From positions 310,001 to 374,000 of the forward strand of contig CP148074.1 of NCBI GenBank assembly GCA_037482215.1: a stretch of DNA of 64,000 nucleotides, read 5' to 3'. The DNA is from Pseudomonas mendocina (lineage in GTDB: Bacteria > Pseudomonadota > Gammaproteobacteria > Pseudomonadales > Pseudomonadaceae). The notes beneath the pieces are model-generated. The model had not been told where the DNA came from, made no database searches, and worked only from the letters and a program-made list of their open reading frames with translations. Both the position numbers and the translations under genes were made by a program. Shown here piece after piece: positions 18,157-30,300 of this stretch. How positions within the stretch are numbered: position 1 is the first letter of the stretch; every line of letters starts with the position of its first letter.

Positions 18157-19536
18157 TCAGACTGTGTGCAGGTACCAGTTGTACTCCAAGTCCGAGATGG
18201 TTGTCTCGAATTCTTGCAGTTCGGCTTCCTTACAGGCGACAAAAATGTCGATGTAGTTAGGGCTGATGTATTTGTTCAGCACCTCACTGTCATCCAACTC
18301 GCGCAGCGCATCGCGCAGGTTGTTCGGCAGGCTCGGTTCGAGTTGCTCGTAGGAGTTGCCCTCAATCGGCTCGCCTGGGTCGATCTGGTTGGTCAGGCCG
18401 TGGTGAATACCGGCCAGAATCGAGGCCAGCATCAGGTACGGGTTAGCATCGGCGCCAGCAACACGGTGTTCGATGCGAATTGCATCGGGGCTGCCAGTCG
18501 GGACACGAACCGCTACGGTACGGTTGTCGAGCGCCCAGCTCGGCGCATTCGGCACATAGAACTGTGCGCCAAAGCGACGGTACGAGTTGACGTTCGGGCA
18601 CAAGAAGGCCATTGAGGCCGACAGGGTATCCAGGATACCGCCGATGGCATGGCGCAGTGGCTCGCTTTCCAGCGGGTTTTCCGAGGCAAAAATGTTTTTG
18701 CCCGTCTTCTTGTCCAGCAACGAAATGTGAACGTGCAGACCGTTACCTGCCTGACCCGGATAGGGCTTGGCCATAAAGGTCGAGTCCATCTCGTGGTCGT
18801 AGGCGATGTTTTTGATCAGACGCTTGAGCAGCAGGGCGTAGTCGCACGCCTTGATGGCGTCTTCCACGTGGTGCAGGTTGACTTCGAACTGCGCCGGAGC
18901 ACTTTCCTTGACGATAGCGTCTGCCGGGATGCCTTGTTCCTTGGCGGCTTCAAGCATGTCTTGCAGGCAGTCGACGTACTCGTCGAGGTCGTCGATCAGG
19001 TAAACCTGAGTGGAATGTGGGCGTTTACCGGAGATCGGGGAGCGTGGTGGCTGTGGACGGCCATTCACGTTCTCCTGGTCGATCAGGTAAAACTCAAGTT
19101 CAAACGCTGCACAGATGCGCAGGCCCAGTTCGTCGAATTTCTCTACTACTTGACGCAATACCTCTCGTGGATCGGCGAAAAACGGGGTGCCGTCCAGTTC
19201 GTGCATGGTCATGAGCAGCTGTGCCGTTGGGCGCTTCTGCCATGGTTCATTGCAGAGGGTATCGGGAATGGGGAAGCAGATGCGGTCAGCGTCACCGATG
19301 TCCAGGCCGAGGCCGGTGCTTTCTACGGTGGAACCATTGATGTCGAGAGCAAAAAGTGACGCCGGAAGGTTGATACCTTTCTCGTAAACCTTGTGCAGGG
19401 CATTCCGATCTATTCGTTTGCCTCGCACGACTCCATTCATATCTGCAATAAGAAGGTCGACGAACTGGACCTCAGGATGTTCCTTAAGGAACGCGTTCGC
19501 TTCGTTAAGCTGAACGGCACGCGGTGGTACCGACAT
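18157..19536 (-). CDS. spuI: Gamma-glutamylpolyamine synthetase (glutamine synthetase family)
   Basis: 459 residues. It carries glutamine-synthetase fold motifs: an N-terminal beta-grasp with VDLLIADMNGVVRGKRI, then ATP/metal segments FELEFYLID near residue 140, MAKPYPGQAGNGLHVHISL near residue 255, and NSYRRF ... NRTVAVRVP near residue 325. Such enzymes attach glutamate to putrescine, cadaverine or spermidine using ATP, the first step of the gamma-glutamyl route. It is divergent from spuA, as in P. aeruginosa, where the homologue is also called PauA1. It is paralogous to SpuB in this window. The assignment to spuI rather than spuB rests on orientation and position. Confidence 0.9.
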   Translation of the reverse strand: MSVPPRAVQLNEANAFLKEHPEVQFVDLLIADMNGVVRGKRIDRNALHKVYEKGINLPASLFALDINGSTVESTGLGLDIGDADRICFPIPDTLCNEPWQKRPTAQLLMTMHELDGTPFFADPREVLRQVVEKFDELGLRICAAFELEFYLIDQENVNGRPQPPRSPISGKRPHSTQVYLIDDLDEYVDCLQDMLEAAKEQGIPADAIVKESAPAQFEVNLHHVEDAIKACDYALLLKRLIKNIAYDHEMDSTFMAKPYPGQAGNGLHVHISLLDKKTGKNIFASENPLESEPLRHAIGGILDTLSASMAFLCPNVNSYRRFGAQFYVPNAPSWALDNRTVAVRVPTGSPDAIRIEHRVAGADANPYLMLASILAGIHHGLTNQIDPGEPIEGNSYEQLEPSLPNNLRDALRELDDSEVLNKYISPNYIDIFVACKEAELQEFETTISDLEYNWYLHTV

Positions 19537-19812
19537 GATGCAACACCTTTTTTGTTAAATATATCAATCATGCAATCGCATAAGGCTGAGTCAATCGTAA
19601 ACGCCATATGCTGTCAAGTGAGGGGTTTTTTGCACTTTGTTAGTGCGTTGCGGCCATTTTTGGGGCGTCCTAGGGCTGTGTAAAGTGCCTGGATAGCACG
19701 TTTGTCTAGGTGTTCAGCGGGCTGTGTTCAGATTTTCATATGACTATTGTGTAAAAAAATGAACAAGGCTAAGCTCGGGTTAAACCCATAACAGCTATAA
19801 AACGGGTGTCCC
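19537..19812. promoter_or_regulatory. spuI/spuA divergent control region
   Basis: 276-bp A+T-rich gap between divergent starts. It should carry promoters for both the synthetase and the spuABCDEFGH operon. A TTTTTTGTTAAATATATCAA stretch lies just upstream of spuI, and a GGGTTAAACCC near-palindrome at about 19777 lies just upstream of spuA. I could not identify a sigma-54 element or a named operator with confidence. Confidence 0.5.
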
Positions 19813-20565
19813 ATGTCGCGTCAGCCGATTATCGGCGTCAGTGCTTGTACCAAGCTCATTGGTCACAACATCTACCACACCGCTGGTGACAAATATTTGC
19901 AGGCAGTTGTCCATGCTGCCGGTGGAATGCCTCTGATCATTCCTGCATTGGGTGATCAGATTGACTTGGCTTATCTGCTTGAACAACTTGATGGCTTGGT
20001 TTTCCCAGGTTCTCCATCAAACGTTGAGCCTCATCATTATGCTGGAGAACCCAGCGATCCGGGAACTCATCACGATCCTGCGCGTGATAGCACGACGCTG
20101 CCGCTTATCAAGGCGGCCGTAGAGGCGGGCATCCCGATCTTAGGTATTTGCCGCGGCTTTCAGGAGATGAATGTGGCCTTTGGCGGTTCGTTGCACCAGA
20201 AAGTGCACGATGTCGAAGGTTATATGGATCACCGCGAGCCAGAGAATTTGCCACCTGAACAGCAGTATGGCTTACGTCATGCGCTGCATATCCAGCCAGG
20301 CGGTGTGCTGGCTGGGCTGGGTTTACCGGACGAAATCCAGATCAATTCCATTCATGGCCAGGGCGTTCAGCGTCTGGCGCCGGGCCTTCGCGTAGAAGCT
20401 TTGGCGCCTGACGGGTTGATCGAAGCATTCTCGATAGAAGGTGCTAAAAGCTTTGCAGTGGGGGTGCAATGGCACCCTGAGTGGCAGGTACGATCTAACC
20501 CGAATTATCTCGCCATCTTCCAGGCCTTTGGTGAGGCTTGCAGGAAGAGGGCGGGGCAACGCTGA
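19813..20565 (+). CDS. spuA: Gamma-glutamyl-polyamine / gamma-glutamyl-GABA hydrolase (class I amidotransferase-like)
   Basis: 250 residues, PuuD-like. The catalytic cysteine is in ILGICRGFQEMNVAFGG (near residue 115) and the histidine in VGVQWHPEW near residue 220. There is no synthase partner domain, so it acts as a hydrolase, releasing glutamate from gamma-glutamylated intermediates such as gamma-glutamyl-GABA. Polyamine catabolism is the role given by position: first gene of the spuABCDEFGH series. A hairpin at its stop separates it from spuB. Confidence 0.9.
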   Translation: MSRQPIIGVSACTKLIGHNIYHTAGDKYLQAVVHAAGGMPLIIPALGDQIDLAYLLEQLDGLVFPGSPSNVEPHHYAGEPSDPGTHHDPARDSTTLPLIKAAVEAGIPILGICRGFQEMNVAFGGSLHQKVHDVEGYMDHREPENLPPEQQYGLRHALHIQPGGVLAGLGLPDEIQINSIHGQGVQRLAPGLRVEALAPDGLIEAFSIEGAKSFAVGVQWHPEWQVRSNPNYLAIFQAFGEACRKRAGQR

Positions 20566-20586
20566 GCCGGCGACAGGTGCCGGCTC
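20564..20586 (+). promoter_or_regulatory. Intercistronic hairpin spuA-spuB
   Basis: GAGCCGGC / GCCGGCTC, 8-bp stem with a 7-base loop, overlapping the spuA stop. There is no T run, so it is more likely an mRNA-stability or processing element than a terminator. Confidence 0.6.
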
Positions 20587-20606
20587 TCACCAACCCTGAG
20601 GTCTCT

Positions 20607-21965
20607 ATGAGTACCAAATTAGACCAGCTTTCGAGCTGGCTGAAAGAACGCAAAATCACCGAAGTTGAATGTCTGATCAGCGACCTTACCGGCATTGCCC
20701 GCGGTAAGATTTCGCCGACCAATAAGTTCCTCGACGAAAAAGGCATGCGCCTGCCCGAAAGTGTGCTGCTGCAGACTGTAACGGGCGACTATGTCGACGA
20801 CGATATCTACTATGAGCTGCTCGACGAGGCCGACATTGATATGTTCTGCCGCCCCGACGAGAACGCTGTCTTCCTGGTGCCGTGGGCTATCGAGCCGACT
20901 GCGATGGTGATTCACGACACCTTTGATAAGCAGGGCCGGCCTATTGAGCTGTCTCCCCGCAACATCCTTAAGAACGTCCTTAAGCTGTACGCCGATAAAG
21001 GCTGGAAGCCAATCGTTGCGCCGGAAATGGAGTTTTACCTGACCAAGCGCAACAGTGACCCGGACTTCCCGCTGGTGGCGCCGGTTGGCCGCTCCGGCCG
21101 CCCGGAAACCGGTCGTCAATCGTTCTCTATTGATGCGGCTAACGAATTCGACCCACTGTTCGAAGACATGTACGACTGGTGTGAGATGCAGGGCTTGGAT
21201 CTGGATACCCTGATCCACGAGGAAGGCCCGGCGCAGATGGAAATCAACTTCCGTCACGGCGATGCCCTGCACCTGGCTGACCAGATCCTGGTGTTCAAAC
21301 GCACCATGCGTGAAGCCGCCCTGAAGCATGACGTCGCGGCCACCTTTATGGCCAAGCCGATCACTGATCAGCCAGGCAGCGCCATGCACATTCACCAGAG
21401 CGTGGTGGACATCAAAACCGGTAAGAACCTGTTCTCCAATGCTGACGGCACCATGAGTGAGCTGTTTATGCAGCACATCGGTGGTCTGCAGAAGTACATC
21501 CCCGAGCTGCTGCCGCTGTTCGCCCCGAACGTTAACTCGTTCCGCCGCTTCCTGCCGGATACCTCCGCGCCAGTGAACGTTGAGTGGGGTGAAGAGAACC
21601 GTACCGTGGGCCTGCGCGTGCCTGAAGCCACGCCGCAGAACCGCCGTGTGGAAAACCGCCTCGCCGGTGCCGACGCCAACCCGTATCTGGTGCTGGCTGC
21701 CAGCTTGCTGTGCGGCTACATGGGCATGGTCGGCGATGTGAAACCGAGTGCGCCAGTTAAAGGCCGTGGTTATGAACGTCGCAACCTGCGTCTGCCGGTG
21801 ACCATCGAAAGCGCATTGGAGCGTATGGAAGCCTGTAAAGATGCTGAGAAATACTTGGGTGAGAAGTTCATTCGAGGCTACGTCGCCGTTAAGCGCGCCG
21901 AGCACGAGAACTACAACCGGGTGATCAGCTCTTGGGAGCGCGAGTTCCTGCTGCTGTCTGTTTAA
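20607..21965 (+). CDS. spuB: Gamma-glutamylpolyamine synthetase, second paralogue
   Basis: 452 residues from the ATG at 20607. A longer in-frame reading from 20538 overlaps spuA and has no ribosome site. The motifs are the glutamine-synthetase set: [16 protein letters not shown] at the N-terminus, [11 protein letters not shown] near residue 142, [18 protein letters not shown] near residue 248, and [10 protein letters not shown] ... [10 protein letters not shown] near residue 310. It is adjacent to the SpuC transaminase and the importer. It probably differs from SpuI in polyamine preference. It has the insertion [11 protein letters not shown] that SpuI lacks in that form. Confidence 0.9.
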   Translation: MSTKLDQLSSWLKERKITEVECLISDLTGIARGKISPTNKFLDEKGMRLPESVLLQTVTGDYVDDDIYYELLDEADIDMFCRPDENAVFLVPWAIEPTAMVIHDTFDKQGRPIELSPRNILKNVLKLYADKGWKPIVAPEMEFYLTKRNSDPDFPLVAPVGRSGRPETGRQSFSIDAANEFDPLFEDMYDWCEMQGLDLDTLIHEEGPAQMEINFRHGDALHLADQILVFKRTMREAALKHDVAATFMAKPITDQPGSAMHIHQSVVDIKTGKNLFSNADGTMSELFMQHIGGLQKYIPELLPLFAPNVNSFRRFLPDTSAPVNVEWGEENRTVGLRVPEATPQNRRVENRLAGADANPYLVLAASLLCGYMGMVGDVKPSAPVKGRGYERRNLRLPVTIESALERMEACKDAEKYLGEKFIRGYVAVKRAEHENYNRVISSWEREFLLLSV

Positions 21966-21972
21966 GACTCAA

Positions 21973-21999
21973 GGCTGGCGCGGTTTATACGCGCCAGCC
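21973..21999 (+). promoter_or_regulatory. Intercistronic hairpin spuB-spuC
   Basis: A perfect 10-bp stem, GGCTGGCGCG / CGCGCCAGCC, with loop GTTTATA, just after the spuB stop. No T run follows. Confidence 0.65.
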
Positions 22000-22044
22000 C
22001 ACATTATCAGGCCGCTGTGTGACCTGTTAGGACAAGGTGTTGTT

Positions 22045-23418
22045 ATGAACGAGCAAGTGACAAACCCAAAAACCCGCGAATGGCAGGCGATGAGTCGTGA
22101 GCATCACCTGGCACCCTTCAGTGATTTTAAGCAGCTGTCCGAGAATGGCCCGCGCATTATCACTAAGGCCGAAGGCGTTTATTTGTGGGACAGCGAGGGT
22201 AAAAAGATCCTCGATGCCATGGCTGGCCTTTGGTGTGTAGCTGTCGGTTATGGGCGTAAAGAGCTGGCTGATGCCGCGTATCGCCAGATGCAAGAGCTGC
22301 CGTACTACAACATGTTTTTCCAGACAGCCACGCCTCCTGCTTTGGAGCTGGCTAAAGAGATTTCAAAGCTTACCCCTGAGGGTATGAACCATGTGTTCTT
22401 CACCGGTTCCGGCTCTGAGGGTAATGACACCATGCTGCGCATGGTGCGCCATTATTGGGCACTCAAGGGTAAGCCGAACAAAAAGGTCATCATCAGCCGT
22501 ATCAATGGCTACCACGGCTCAACTGTTGCCGGTGCCAGCCTGGGCGGCATGACCTATATGCATGAGCAGGGCGACCTGCCGATTCCAGGTATTGTGCACA
22601 TCCCGCAGCCTTACTGGTTTGGCGAGGGTGGCGACATGAGCCCGGACGAATTCGGGATCTGGGCCGCTGACCAGTTGGAGAAGAAGATTCTCGAAGTCGG
22701 CGAGGAAAATGTTGCAGCGTTTATCGCAGAGCCCATTCAGGGCGCAGGTGGTGTCATTATCCCACCAGAGACTTATTGGCCGCGCATCCGCGAGATTCTC
22801 GCCAAATACGACATCCTCTTTATTGCTGATGAGGTGATCTGCGGTTTTGGTCGCACCGGTGAATGGTTCGGAAGCGACTATTTCGGCAATACACCGCACA
22901 TGATGACGATCGCCAAGGGCTTGACCTCTGGCTACATCCCAATGGGTGGTCTGGTTGTGCGTGACGATGTGGTTAAGGTCCTTAATGAGGGCGGCGATTT
23001 CAACCACGGCTTCACCTACTCGGGGCACCCGGTTGCGGCGGCGGTTGGTCTGGCAAACCTGCGAATTTTGCAGGAAGAAAAAATTGTCGAGCGTGTTAAG
23101 GCAGAAACGGCACCTTACTTGCAGAAGCGTTTACGCGAGCTGAGTGATCACCCACTGGTTGGCGAAGTGCGCGGTGTAGGGATGCTGGGTGCCATTGAGC
23201 TGGTACAAGACAAAGCCACCCGCAAGCGTTATCCGTCAGACAAAGCCGTCGGCATGATTTGCCGTGGTCATTGCTTCAACAATGGACTGATCATGCGCGC
23301 CGTGGGCGACACCATGATCATTTCGCCACCGTTGGTCATCAGTCATGCTGAGATTGACGAGCTGGTGGAGAAAGCTCGCAAGTGTCTGGATCTGACAGCA
23401 GAAGAGGTCTTGAAGTAA
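22045..23418 (+). CDS. spuC: Putrescine/polyamine:pyruvate aminotransferase (class III, PLP)
   Basis: 457 residues. A class III omega-transaminase with [14 protein letters not shown] near residue 62, the PLP-contact [15 protein letters not shown] near residue 119, the Asp of [15 protein letters not shown] near residue 260, and the PLP lysine in [17 protein letters not shown] near residue 290. It transfers the amine of putrescine (or a gamma-glutamyl derivative) to pyruvate, giving an aldehyde. It is followed by the importer genes; the 156-bp gap to spuD contains a strong hairpin. Confidence 0.92.
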   Translation: MNEQVTNPKTREWQAMSREHHLAPFSDFKQLSENGPRIITKAEGVYLWDSEGKKILDAMAGLWCVAVGYGRKELADAAYRQMQELPYYNMFFQTATPPALELAKEISKLTPEGMNHVFFTGSGSEGNDTMLRMVRHYWALKGKPNKKVIISRINGYHGSTVAGASLGGMTYMHEQGDLPIPGIVHIPQPYWFGEGGDMSPDEFGIWAADQLEKKILEVGEENVAAFIAEPIQGAGGVIIPPETYWPRIREILAKYDILFIADEVICGFGRTGEWFGSDYFGNTPHMMTIAKGLTSGYIPMGGLVVRDDVVKVLNEGGDFNHGFTYSGHPVAAAVGLANLRILQEEKIVERVKAETAPYLQKRLRELSDHPLVGEVRGVGMLGAIELVQDKATRKRYPSDKAVGMICRGHCFNNGLIMRAVGDTMIISPPLVISHAEIDELVEKARKCLDLTAEEVLK

Positions 23419-23510
23419 GGGTTTTATCCTTTATTTTCATTTGCTTATATCTGAATGTTGTCACCAGACAAGGACCTTGCCAGACTGCGCAAATGCGTGC
23501 GTCAGGCCCA

Positions 23511-23544
23511 CCGGAAAGGTGCGTTGTTGAGCGCGCTTTTCCGG
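23511..23544 (+). promoter_or_regulatory. Intercistronic hairpin spuC-spuD
   Basis: A 13-bp stem with G-U pairs, CCGGAAAGGTGCG / CGCGCTTTTCCGG, and an 8-base loop, about 30 nt upstream of the spuD start. An A+T-rich stretch (TTTATTTTCATTTGC) before it could host a promoter. Confidence 0.6.
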
Positions 23545-23574
23545 TCTACGACTACAACAACAGGAGCTGTATGC

Positions 23575-25822
<2,248 letters not shown>

Positions 25823-25828
25823 TACAAA

Positions 25829-25851
25829 CGCCCGGTCGCGGTGCCCGGGCG
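25829..25851 (+). promoter_or_regulatory. Intercistronic hairpin spuE-spuF
   Basis: Stem CGCCCGG / CCGGGCG with a 9-base loop, located between the binding-protein and ATPase genes. The lack of a T run suggests 3' protection of the abundant upstream message. Confidence 0.6.
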
Positions 25852-25873
25852 CTCAATTCGTGGAGTTTTGGTA

Positions 25874-27016
25874 ATGGCGGTTGCTTCCAGTGCCTATAAA
25901 AAAGTTCTCGAGGGTGATCAAAAGCCGAAAGAGGTTTTGGTCAAAATCGAGCGCGTAACAAAAAAATTCGATGAAACGGTAGCTGTTGAAGATGTTTCAC
26001 TGACCATCAACAAGGGTGAGATTTTCGCCCTGCTCGGCGGCTCCGGTTCCGGTAAATCCACCTTGCTGCGCATGCTGGCTGGCTTTGAAAAGCCAACAGA
26101 TGGACGCATTTTCCTTGATGGCCAGGACATCACCGACCTGCCGCCATACGAGCGTCCGATCAACATGATGTTCCAGTCCTATGCGCTGTTCCCGCACATG
26201 AGTGTGGCGGACAACATCGCCTTCGGTCTGAAACAGGACAAAATGCCTAAGGCTGAAATCGACGCCCGCGTCGAAGAAATGCTTAAGCTGGTGCACATGA
26301 CCCAGTACGCCAAACGCAAGCCGCACCAGCTTTCTGGCGGTCAGCGTCAGCGTGTTGCGTTGGCTCGCTCGCTGGCCAAGCGTCCGAAGCTGCTCCTGCT
26401 CGACGAGCCAATGGGGGCACTGGACAAAAAACTGCGTTCGCAAATGCAGCTGGAACTGGTGGAAATCATTGAGCGCGTAGGCGTGACCTGCGTGATGGTG
26501 ACCCACGACCAAGAAGAGGCCATGACCATGGCCCAGCGTATCGCCATTATGCATCTGGGTTGCATTGAGCAGATCGGCAGCCCGGTCGATGTGTACGAGA
26601 CCCCGACCAGTCGTCTAGTCTGCGAATTTATCGGCAACGTCAACCTGTTCGAAGGCCAAGTGGTCGAAGACATGGAAGGCTATGCGCTGATTGCCTCGCC
26701 TGATCTGGAGCGTCCGATCTACGTCGGTCACGGCGTCAGTACCTCCGTTCAGGACAAGAGCATCACCTATGCAATTCGTCCGGAAAAAATGCTCATCAGC
26801 ACTGAGCAGCCGACGTCTGAGCACAACTGGTCCCGCGGTATTGTTCACGATATCGCCTACCTGGGCGGCCACTCGGTCTTCCACGTGGAGCTGCCAAGCG
26901 GCAAGATCGTGCAGTCTTTTGTAGCCAACGCCGAGCGCCGCGGCGCACGTCCAACTTGGGATGACCAAGTGTACGTGTGGTGGGAGGACGACAGCGGGGT
27001 GGCGTTGCGCTCATGA
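25874..27016 (+). CDS. spuF: Polyamine ABC transporter ATP-binding subunit
   Basis: 380 residues from the ATG at 25874, preceded by TGGAG. Walker A GGSGSGKST (near residue 55), Q-loop FQSYALFPHMSV, signature LSGGQRQRVALARSLA near residue 155, Walker B LLLLDEPMGALD, H-loop VMVTHDQEEA; a TOBE-type regulatory domain follows (about 280-380). A PotG homologue that energises uptake through SpuGH. Its last four bases (ATGA) overlap the spuG start. Confidence 0.95.
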   Translation: MAVASSAYKKVLEGDQKPKEVLVKIERVTKKFDETVAVEDVSLTINKGEIFALLGGSGSGKSTLLRMLAGFEKPTDGRIFLDGQDITDLPPYERPINMMFQSYALFPHMSVADNIAFGLKQDKMPKAEIDARVEEMLKLVHMTQYAKRKPHQLSGGQRQRVALARSLAKRPKLLLLDEPMGALDKKLRSQMQLELVEIIERVGVTCVMVTHDQEEAMTMAQRIAIMHLGCIEQIGSPVDVYETPTSRLVCEFIGNVNLFEGQVVEDMEGYALIASPDLERPIYVGHGVSTSVQDKSITYAIRPEKMLISTEQPTSEHNWSRGIVHDIAYLGGHSVFHVELPSGKIVQSFVANAERRGARPTWDDQVYVWWEDDSGVALRS

Positions 27017-27924
27017 ATATCATCCGAAGCATCAGTCGCCGTATGCCCAAGGGCCGGCACCTGGTTATCGGGGTGCCGTTCCTCTGGCTGTTCCTGTTCT
27101 TCATGCTGCCGTTCTTCATCGTTCTGAAGATCAGCTTTGCTGAAGCAGATGTGGCCATCCCTCCGTACACCGACGTGTACACCTGGGCGGAAAACAAACT
27201 CACCCTGATCATCAACCTGGGTAACTACATCTTCCTTAGTGAGGATGCGCTGTACCTGGCTGCCTATTTGGGGTCCCTGAAAATTGCAACAGTCAGCACG
27301 CTGTTGTGCCTGTTTATCGGCTTCCCGATGGCTTATGCCATTGCACGGTCGCCGAAAGACAAGCAGATGGTGTTCCTGCTGCTGATCATGATGCCGACTT
27401 GGACGGCGATCCTGATTCGCGTGTATGCGTGGATGGGGATCCTCAGCAACAACGGCCTGCTTAATGGCTTCCTTATGTGGCTGGGCGTGATCGACGAGCC
27501 GCTGCAGATCCTCAACACCAACCTGGCGGTGTACATCGGTATCGTTTACTCGTACCTGCCGTTCATGGTGTTGCCGCTCTACGCCAACCTGGTCAAGCAC
27601 GATCAGAGTTTGCTGGAAGCAGCAGCTGACCTGGGCTCCAGCACCTTCAACAGCTTCTGGAAAATCACCGTACCGCTGGCTAAGAACGGCATCATCGCCG
27701 GCTGCATGCTGGTGTTCATCCCGGTTGTGGGTGAGTTCGTGATTCCTGAGCTGCTGGGCGGCCCGGAAACGCTCATGATCGGTAAAGTGTTGTGGCAGGA
27801 ATTCTTCAACAACCGCGACTGGCCGGTGGCGTCTGCTCTGGCGGTAGTGATGCTGGCGATCCTGATTGTCCCGATCATTCTGTTTAACCGTAACCAAGCC
27901 AAAGAAATGGAGGGACGGCCATGA
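27013..27924 (+). CDS. spuG: Polyamine ABC transporter permease
   Basis: 303 residues from the ATG at 27013, inside the ATGA overlap with spuF. About six membrane helices. It carries the permease EAA loop EAAADLGSSTFNSFWKITVPL near residue 210. A PotH homologue; it pairs with SpuH to form the inner-membrane channel. Its stop overlaps the spuH start by four bases, so spuFGH are coupled. Confidence 0.94.
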   Translation: MNIIRSISRRMPKGRHLVIGVPFLWLFLFFMLPFFIVLKISFAEADVAIPPYTDVYTWAENKLTLIINLGNYIFLSEDALYLAAYLGSLKIATVSTLLCLFIGFPMAYAIARSPKDKQMVFLLLIMMPTWTAILIRVYAWMGILSNNGLLNGFLMWLGVIDEPLQILNTNLAVYIGIVYSYLPFMVLPLYANLVKHDQSLLEAAADLGSSTFNSFWKITVPLAKNGIIAGCMLVFIPVVGEFVIPELLGGPETLMIGKVLWQEFFNNRDWPVASALAVVMLAILIVPIILFNRNQAKEMEGRP

Positions 27925-28775
27925 AGCGTTTTAGTTTCTCCAACTTCATGTTGTGGGTGGGCTTGGCGTTTATCTACTTACCGATGGTCATTCTGGTCAT
28001 CTACTCGTTCAACGCATCCCGTCTGGTAACCGTGTGGGGTGGTTGGTCGATCAAGTGGTACGTCGGCCTGCTGGATAACACCCAGCTGATGAACTCGGTC
28101 ATGCGTTCCCTAGAAGTGGCGCTGTACACCGCCATCGCGGCGGTGGCACTGGGCACAATGGCAGCCTTTGTGCTGACCCGTGTCACCCGCTTCAAAGGTC
28201 GTACGCTGTTTGGTGGTTTGGTGACTGCACCGCTGGTTATGCCAGAGGTGATTACTGGTCTGTCGCTGTTGCTGCTGTTCGTGGCAATGGCTCAGCTGAT
28301 CGGCTGGCCGGCAGAGCGTGGCCTGCTGACCATCTGGATCGCGCACACCACCTTCTGCTCAGCGTATGTGGCGGTGATCGTGTCCTCACGTCTGCGTGAG
28401 CTGGATATGTCCATCGAAGAAGCGGCCATGGACCTCGGTGCACGGCCGTGGAAGGTGTTCTTCCTGATCACCATCCCGATGATCGCGCCGTCGCTGGTAG
28501 CCGGTGCCATGATGTCCTTCGCCTTGTCGCTGGATGACCTGGTACTGGCCAGCTTCGTGTCCGGCCCAGGCTCGACCACGCTGCCGATGGAAGTGTTCTC
28601 TGCTGTGCGTCTGGGCGTGAAGCCTGAGATCAACGCAGTGGCGAGCTTGATCTTGCTCAGCGTGTCGCTGGCCACCTTCGTGATGTGGTTCTTCGCCCAC
28701 CGTGCCGAAGAAAAACGCAAGAAGGCCCTGCAACAAGCTATGGACGAAACCACCGGCGCTGCGCAAACCGCGTAA
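27921..28775 (+). CDS. spuH: Polyamine ABC transporter permease
   Basis: 284 residues, about six membrane helices, with EAA loop EEAAMDLGARPWKVFFLITIP near residue 175. A PotI homologue and second half of the channel. It is the last gene of the operon, followed at 28791 by a strong UUCG terminator. Confidence 0.94.
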   Translation: MKRFSFSNFMLWVGLAFIYLPMVILVIYSFNASRLVTVWGGWSIKWYVGLLDNTQLMNSVMRSLEVALYTAIAAVALGTMAAFVLTRVTRFKGRTLFGGLVTAPLVMPEVITGLSLLLLFVAMAQLIGWPAERGLLTIWIAHTTFCSAYVAVIVSSRLRELDMSIEEAAMDLGARPWKVFFLITIPMIAPSLVAGAMMSFALSLDDLVLASFVSGPGSTTLPMEVFSAVRLGVKPEINAVASLILLSVSLATFVMWFFAHRAEEKRKKALQQAMDETTGAAQTA

Positions 28776-28790
28776 GCAACGGTGTTATGA

Positions 28791-28817
28791 AAAGGGCCAC
28801 TTCGGTGGCCCTTTTTT
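28791..28817 (+). terminator. Terminator of the spu operon
   Basis: A perfect 10-bp stem, AAAGGGCCAC / GTGGCCCTTT, capped by a TTCG tetraloop and continuing into a T run. Confidence 0.95.
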
Positions 28818-29092
28818 ATTGTCAATTGTGGATTATCTCGTGAGGACCAAATTCAGTTGTGATTAGACGTTGCCAGACCAGTTCAGGTCGATCATCTCAG
28901 CTTTGGCTGATTCCTGACGGGTTTTAGTTTCTGCCCGTTAGAAATGCGTGAGGCATAAGTGGCGTTAGTCCGGGGCCTTATCGTGCAGGCATTATCGTTT
29001 CTACCAATGTATGCCTTTAATCAATCGATTTGAGCCAGGGCATGCAGGTGGGGACTATGAGGGCAATTCAAACAACAATAAAAGGAAACGCA
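28818..29092 (+). promoter_or_regulatory. Upstream region of the phosphonate cluster
   Basis: 275 bp with no credible ORF. It should hold the promoter and LysR-type operators for the cluster starting at 29093. It ends in a good ribosome site (AAAGGAAACGCA) before the ATG. No sigma-54 GG-N10-GC element or clear Pho box was found by eye. Confidence 0.5.
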
Positions 29093-30184
29093 ATGCCTGC
29101 CCAGTTCCATAACCCGGTTGCCACCTATTTCGGCGGTGGCAGTCTTTCTCAGATCACTTCCCTCACTGACGGTCAGACCGTTGCACTTGTGATCTTCCCC
29201 GAAGCCCGTGGGCTTGGCCTGGTCGATAAGATCCAAGCCTTGCTAGGCGATCGTCTTGTACACATCGTTGAAGATGTTCAACCCAACCCTGATGTTGCCC
29301 AGCTTCGCGGTACTTACGAGCGCTTCTGGCAACAAGCCAGTGAATGCGAGACTGTATTGGCTGTAGGGGGGGGTAGTGCCATCGACACTGCCAAGGCACT
29401 GATGGTTGGCACCGAGTCCGGTAGTTTTGATGAACTGTTGTCTTTGCTTGCGACAGGTAAGCCATTTACGCCGCACCGTCTTAAGTCACTGATTGCTGCG
29501 CCTACCACTGCCGGAACAGGCAGCGAAGTGACCCCTTGGGCAACAATCTGGGATTCTGCTCAGCAGAAAAAGTACTCATTGCACTTGCCATGCACATGGC
29601 CTACCGCAGCGATCATTGATCCTGACCTGATGCTTACGGTACCTGCCAGCGTTACTGTTTCTACCGGTCTCGATGCGCTCTCCCATGCGTTGGAGTCTAT
29701 TTGGAACGTCAACGCCAACCCGATATCTGACACTTTTGCCATCTCTGCTATCGAGGACATCCTCGAATGCCTACCCCAGCTACGCCAAGACCTGACGAGT
29801 CGTGAATTGCGCTCGCGCATGGCCTTAGCGGCCCTAAAGGCAGGGATGGCTTTTTCCAACACCAAGACAGCTCTGGCTCACTCCATCTCCTACGAGATGA
29901 CCTTGCGCCATGGTCTTCCCCACGGCATCGCTTGTTCCTTCACCCTCCCATTTGTCTTGGGGTTGGCGTGGGGGCGTGACCCTGCGCGCGACCAGACATT
30001 GCAGCGTGTCTTCGGAAATGATCTGGGCAAAGCCCAGACACGCCTGCGGGATTTTCTCCACAGTCTCGACGTTAAAACTGAGTTCGGTGATTACGGCGTG
30101 ACGGAGAGTGAGGCGCAAGAGATGGTTCTCTACGCCATGCAGGGTGCACGAGGCAAAAACTTCATCGGCACCAAAGCCGCTTAA
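29093..30184 (+). CDS. Iron-containing alcohol dehydrogenase, likely 2-hydroxyethylphosphonate / phosphonoacetaldehyde oxidoreductase
   Basis: 363 residues from the ATG at 29093 with a strong ribosome site. Type III Fe-ADH: GGG NAD motif in ETVLAVGGGSAIDTAKALM (about residues 85-103), [18 protein letters not shown] near residue 137, and histidine metal ligands in GLDALSHALES (near 197), ALAHSISYE and HGLPHGIACS (near 265 and 280). The sequence has the character of the phosphonate-linked Fe-ADH branch. It is the first gene of a cluster with PhnX and no PhnW, which suggests it oxidises 2-hydroxyethylphosphonate to phosphonoacetaldehyde. The direction and substrate are inferred from context. It differs clearly from the second Fe-ADH at 41529. 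Confidence 0.75.
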   Translation: MPAQFHNPVATYFGGGSLSQITSLTDGQTVALVIFPEARGLGLVDKIQALLGDRLVHIVEDVQPNPDVAQLRGTYERFWQQASECETVLAVGGGSAIDTAKALMVGTESGSFDELLSLLATGKPFTPHRLKSLIAAPTTAGTGSEVTPWATIWDSAQQKKYSLHLPCTWPTAAIIDPDLMLTVPASVTVSTGLDALSHALESIWNVNANPISDTFAISAIEDILECLPQLRQDLTSRELRSRMALAALKAGMAFSNTKTALAHSISYEMTLRHGLPHGIACSFTLPFVLGLAWGRDPARDQTLQRVFGNDLGKAQTRLRDFLHSLDVKTEFGDYGVTESEAQEMVLYAMQGARGKNFIGTKAA

Positions 30185-30300
30185 GTCAACGCGCGCACCA
30201 CATATGCGACTTCCCAAGTCGCGCTATTTCCTGTTTGCACCAAAAAAGAGTGCGTCCCCTCAACCTGTGGTTGAGGGGAGAGTACAAGAAGGAAAATACA

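Noticed and set aside
20619..21905. 428-residue minus-strand ORF opposite spuB, and similar long antisense ORFs opposite spuF, spuG, exaC, amtB and the adhesin
   Set aside because: Each lies wholly within a well-supported gene on the other strand and shows no recognisable domain.
28818..29092. Sigma-54 or Pho-box promoter for the phosphonate cluster
   Set aside because: No GG-N10-GC pair or convincing pair of Pho-box repeats could be found by eye.
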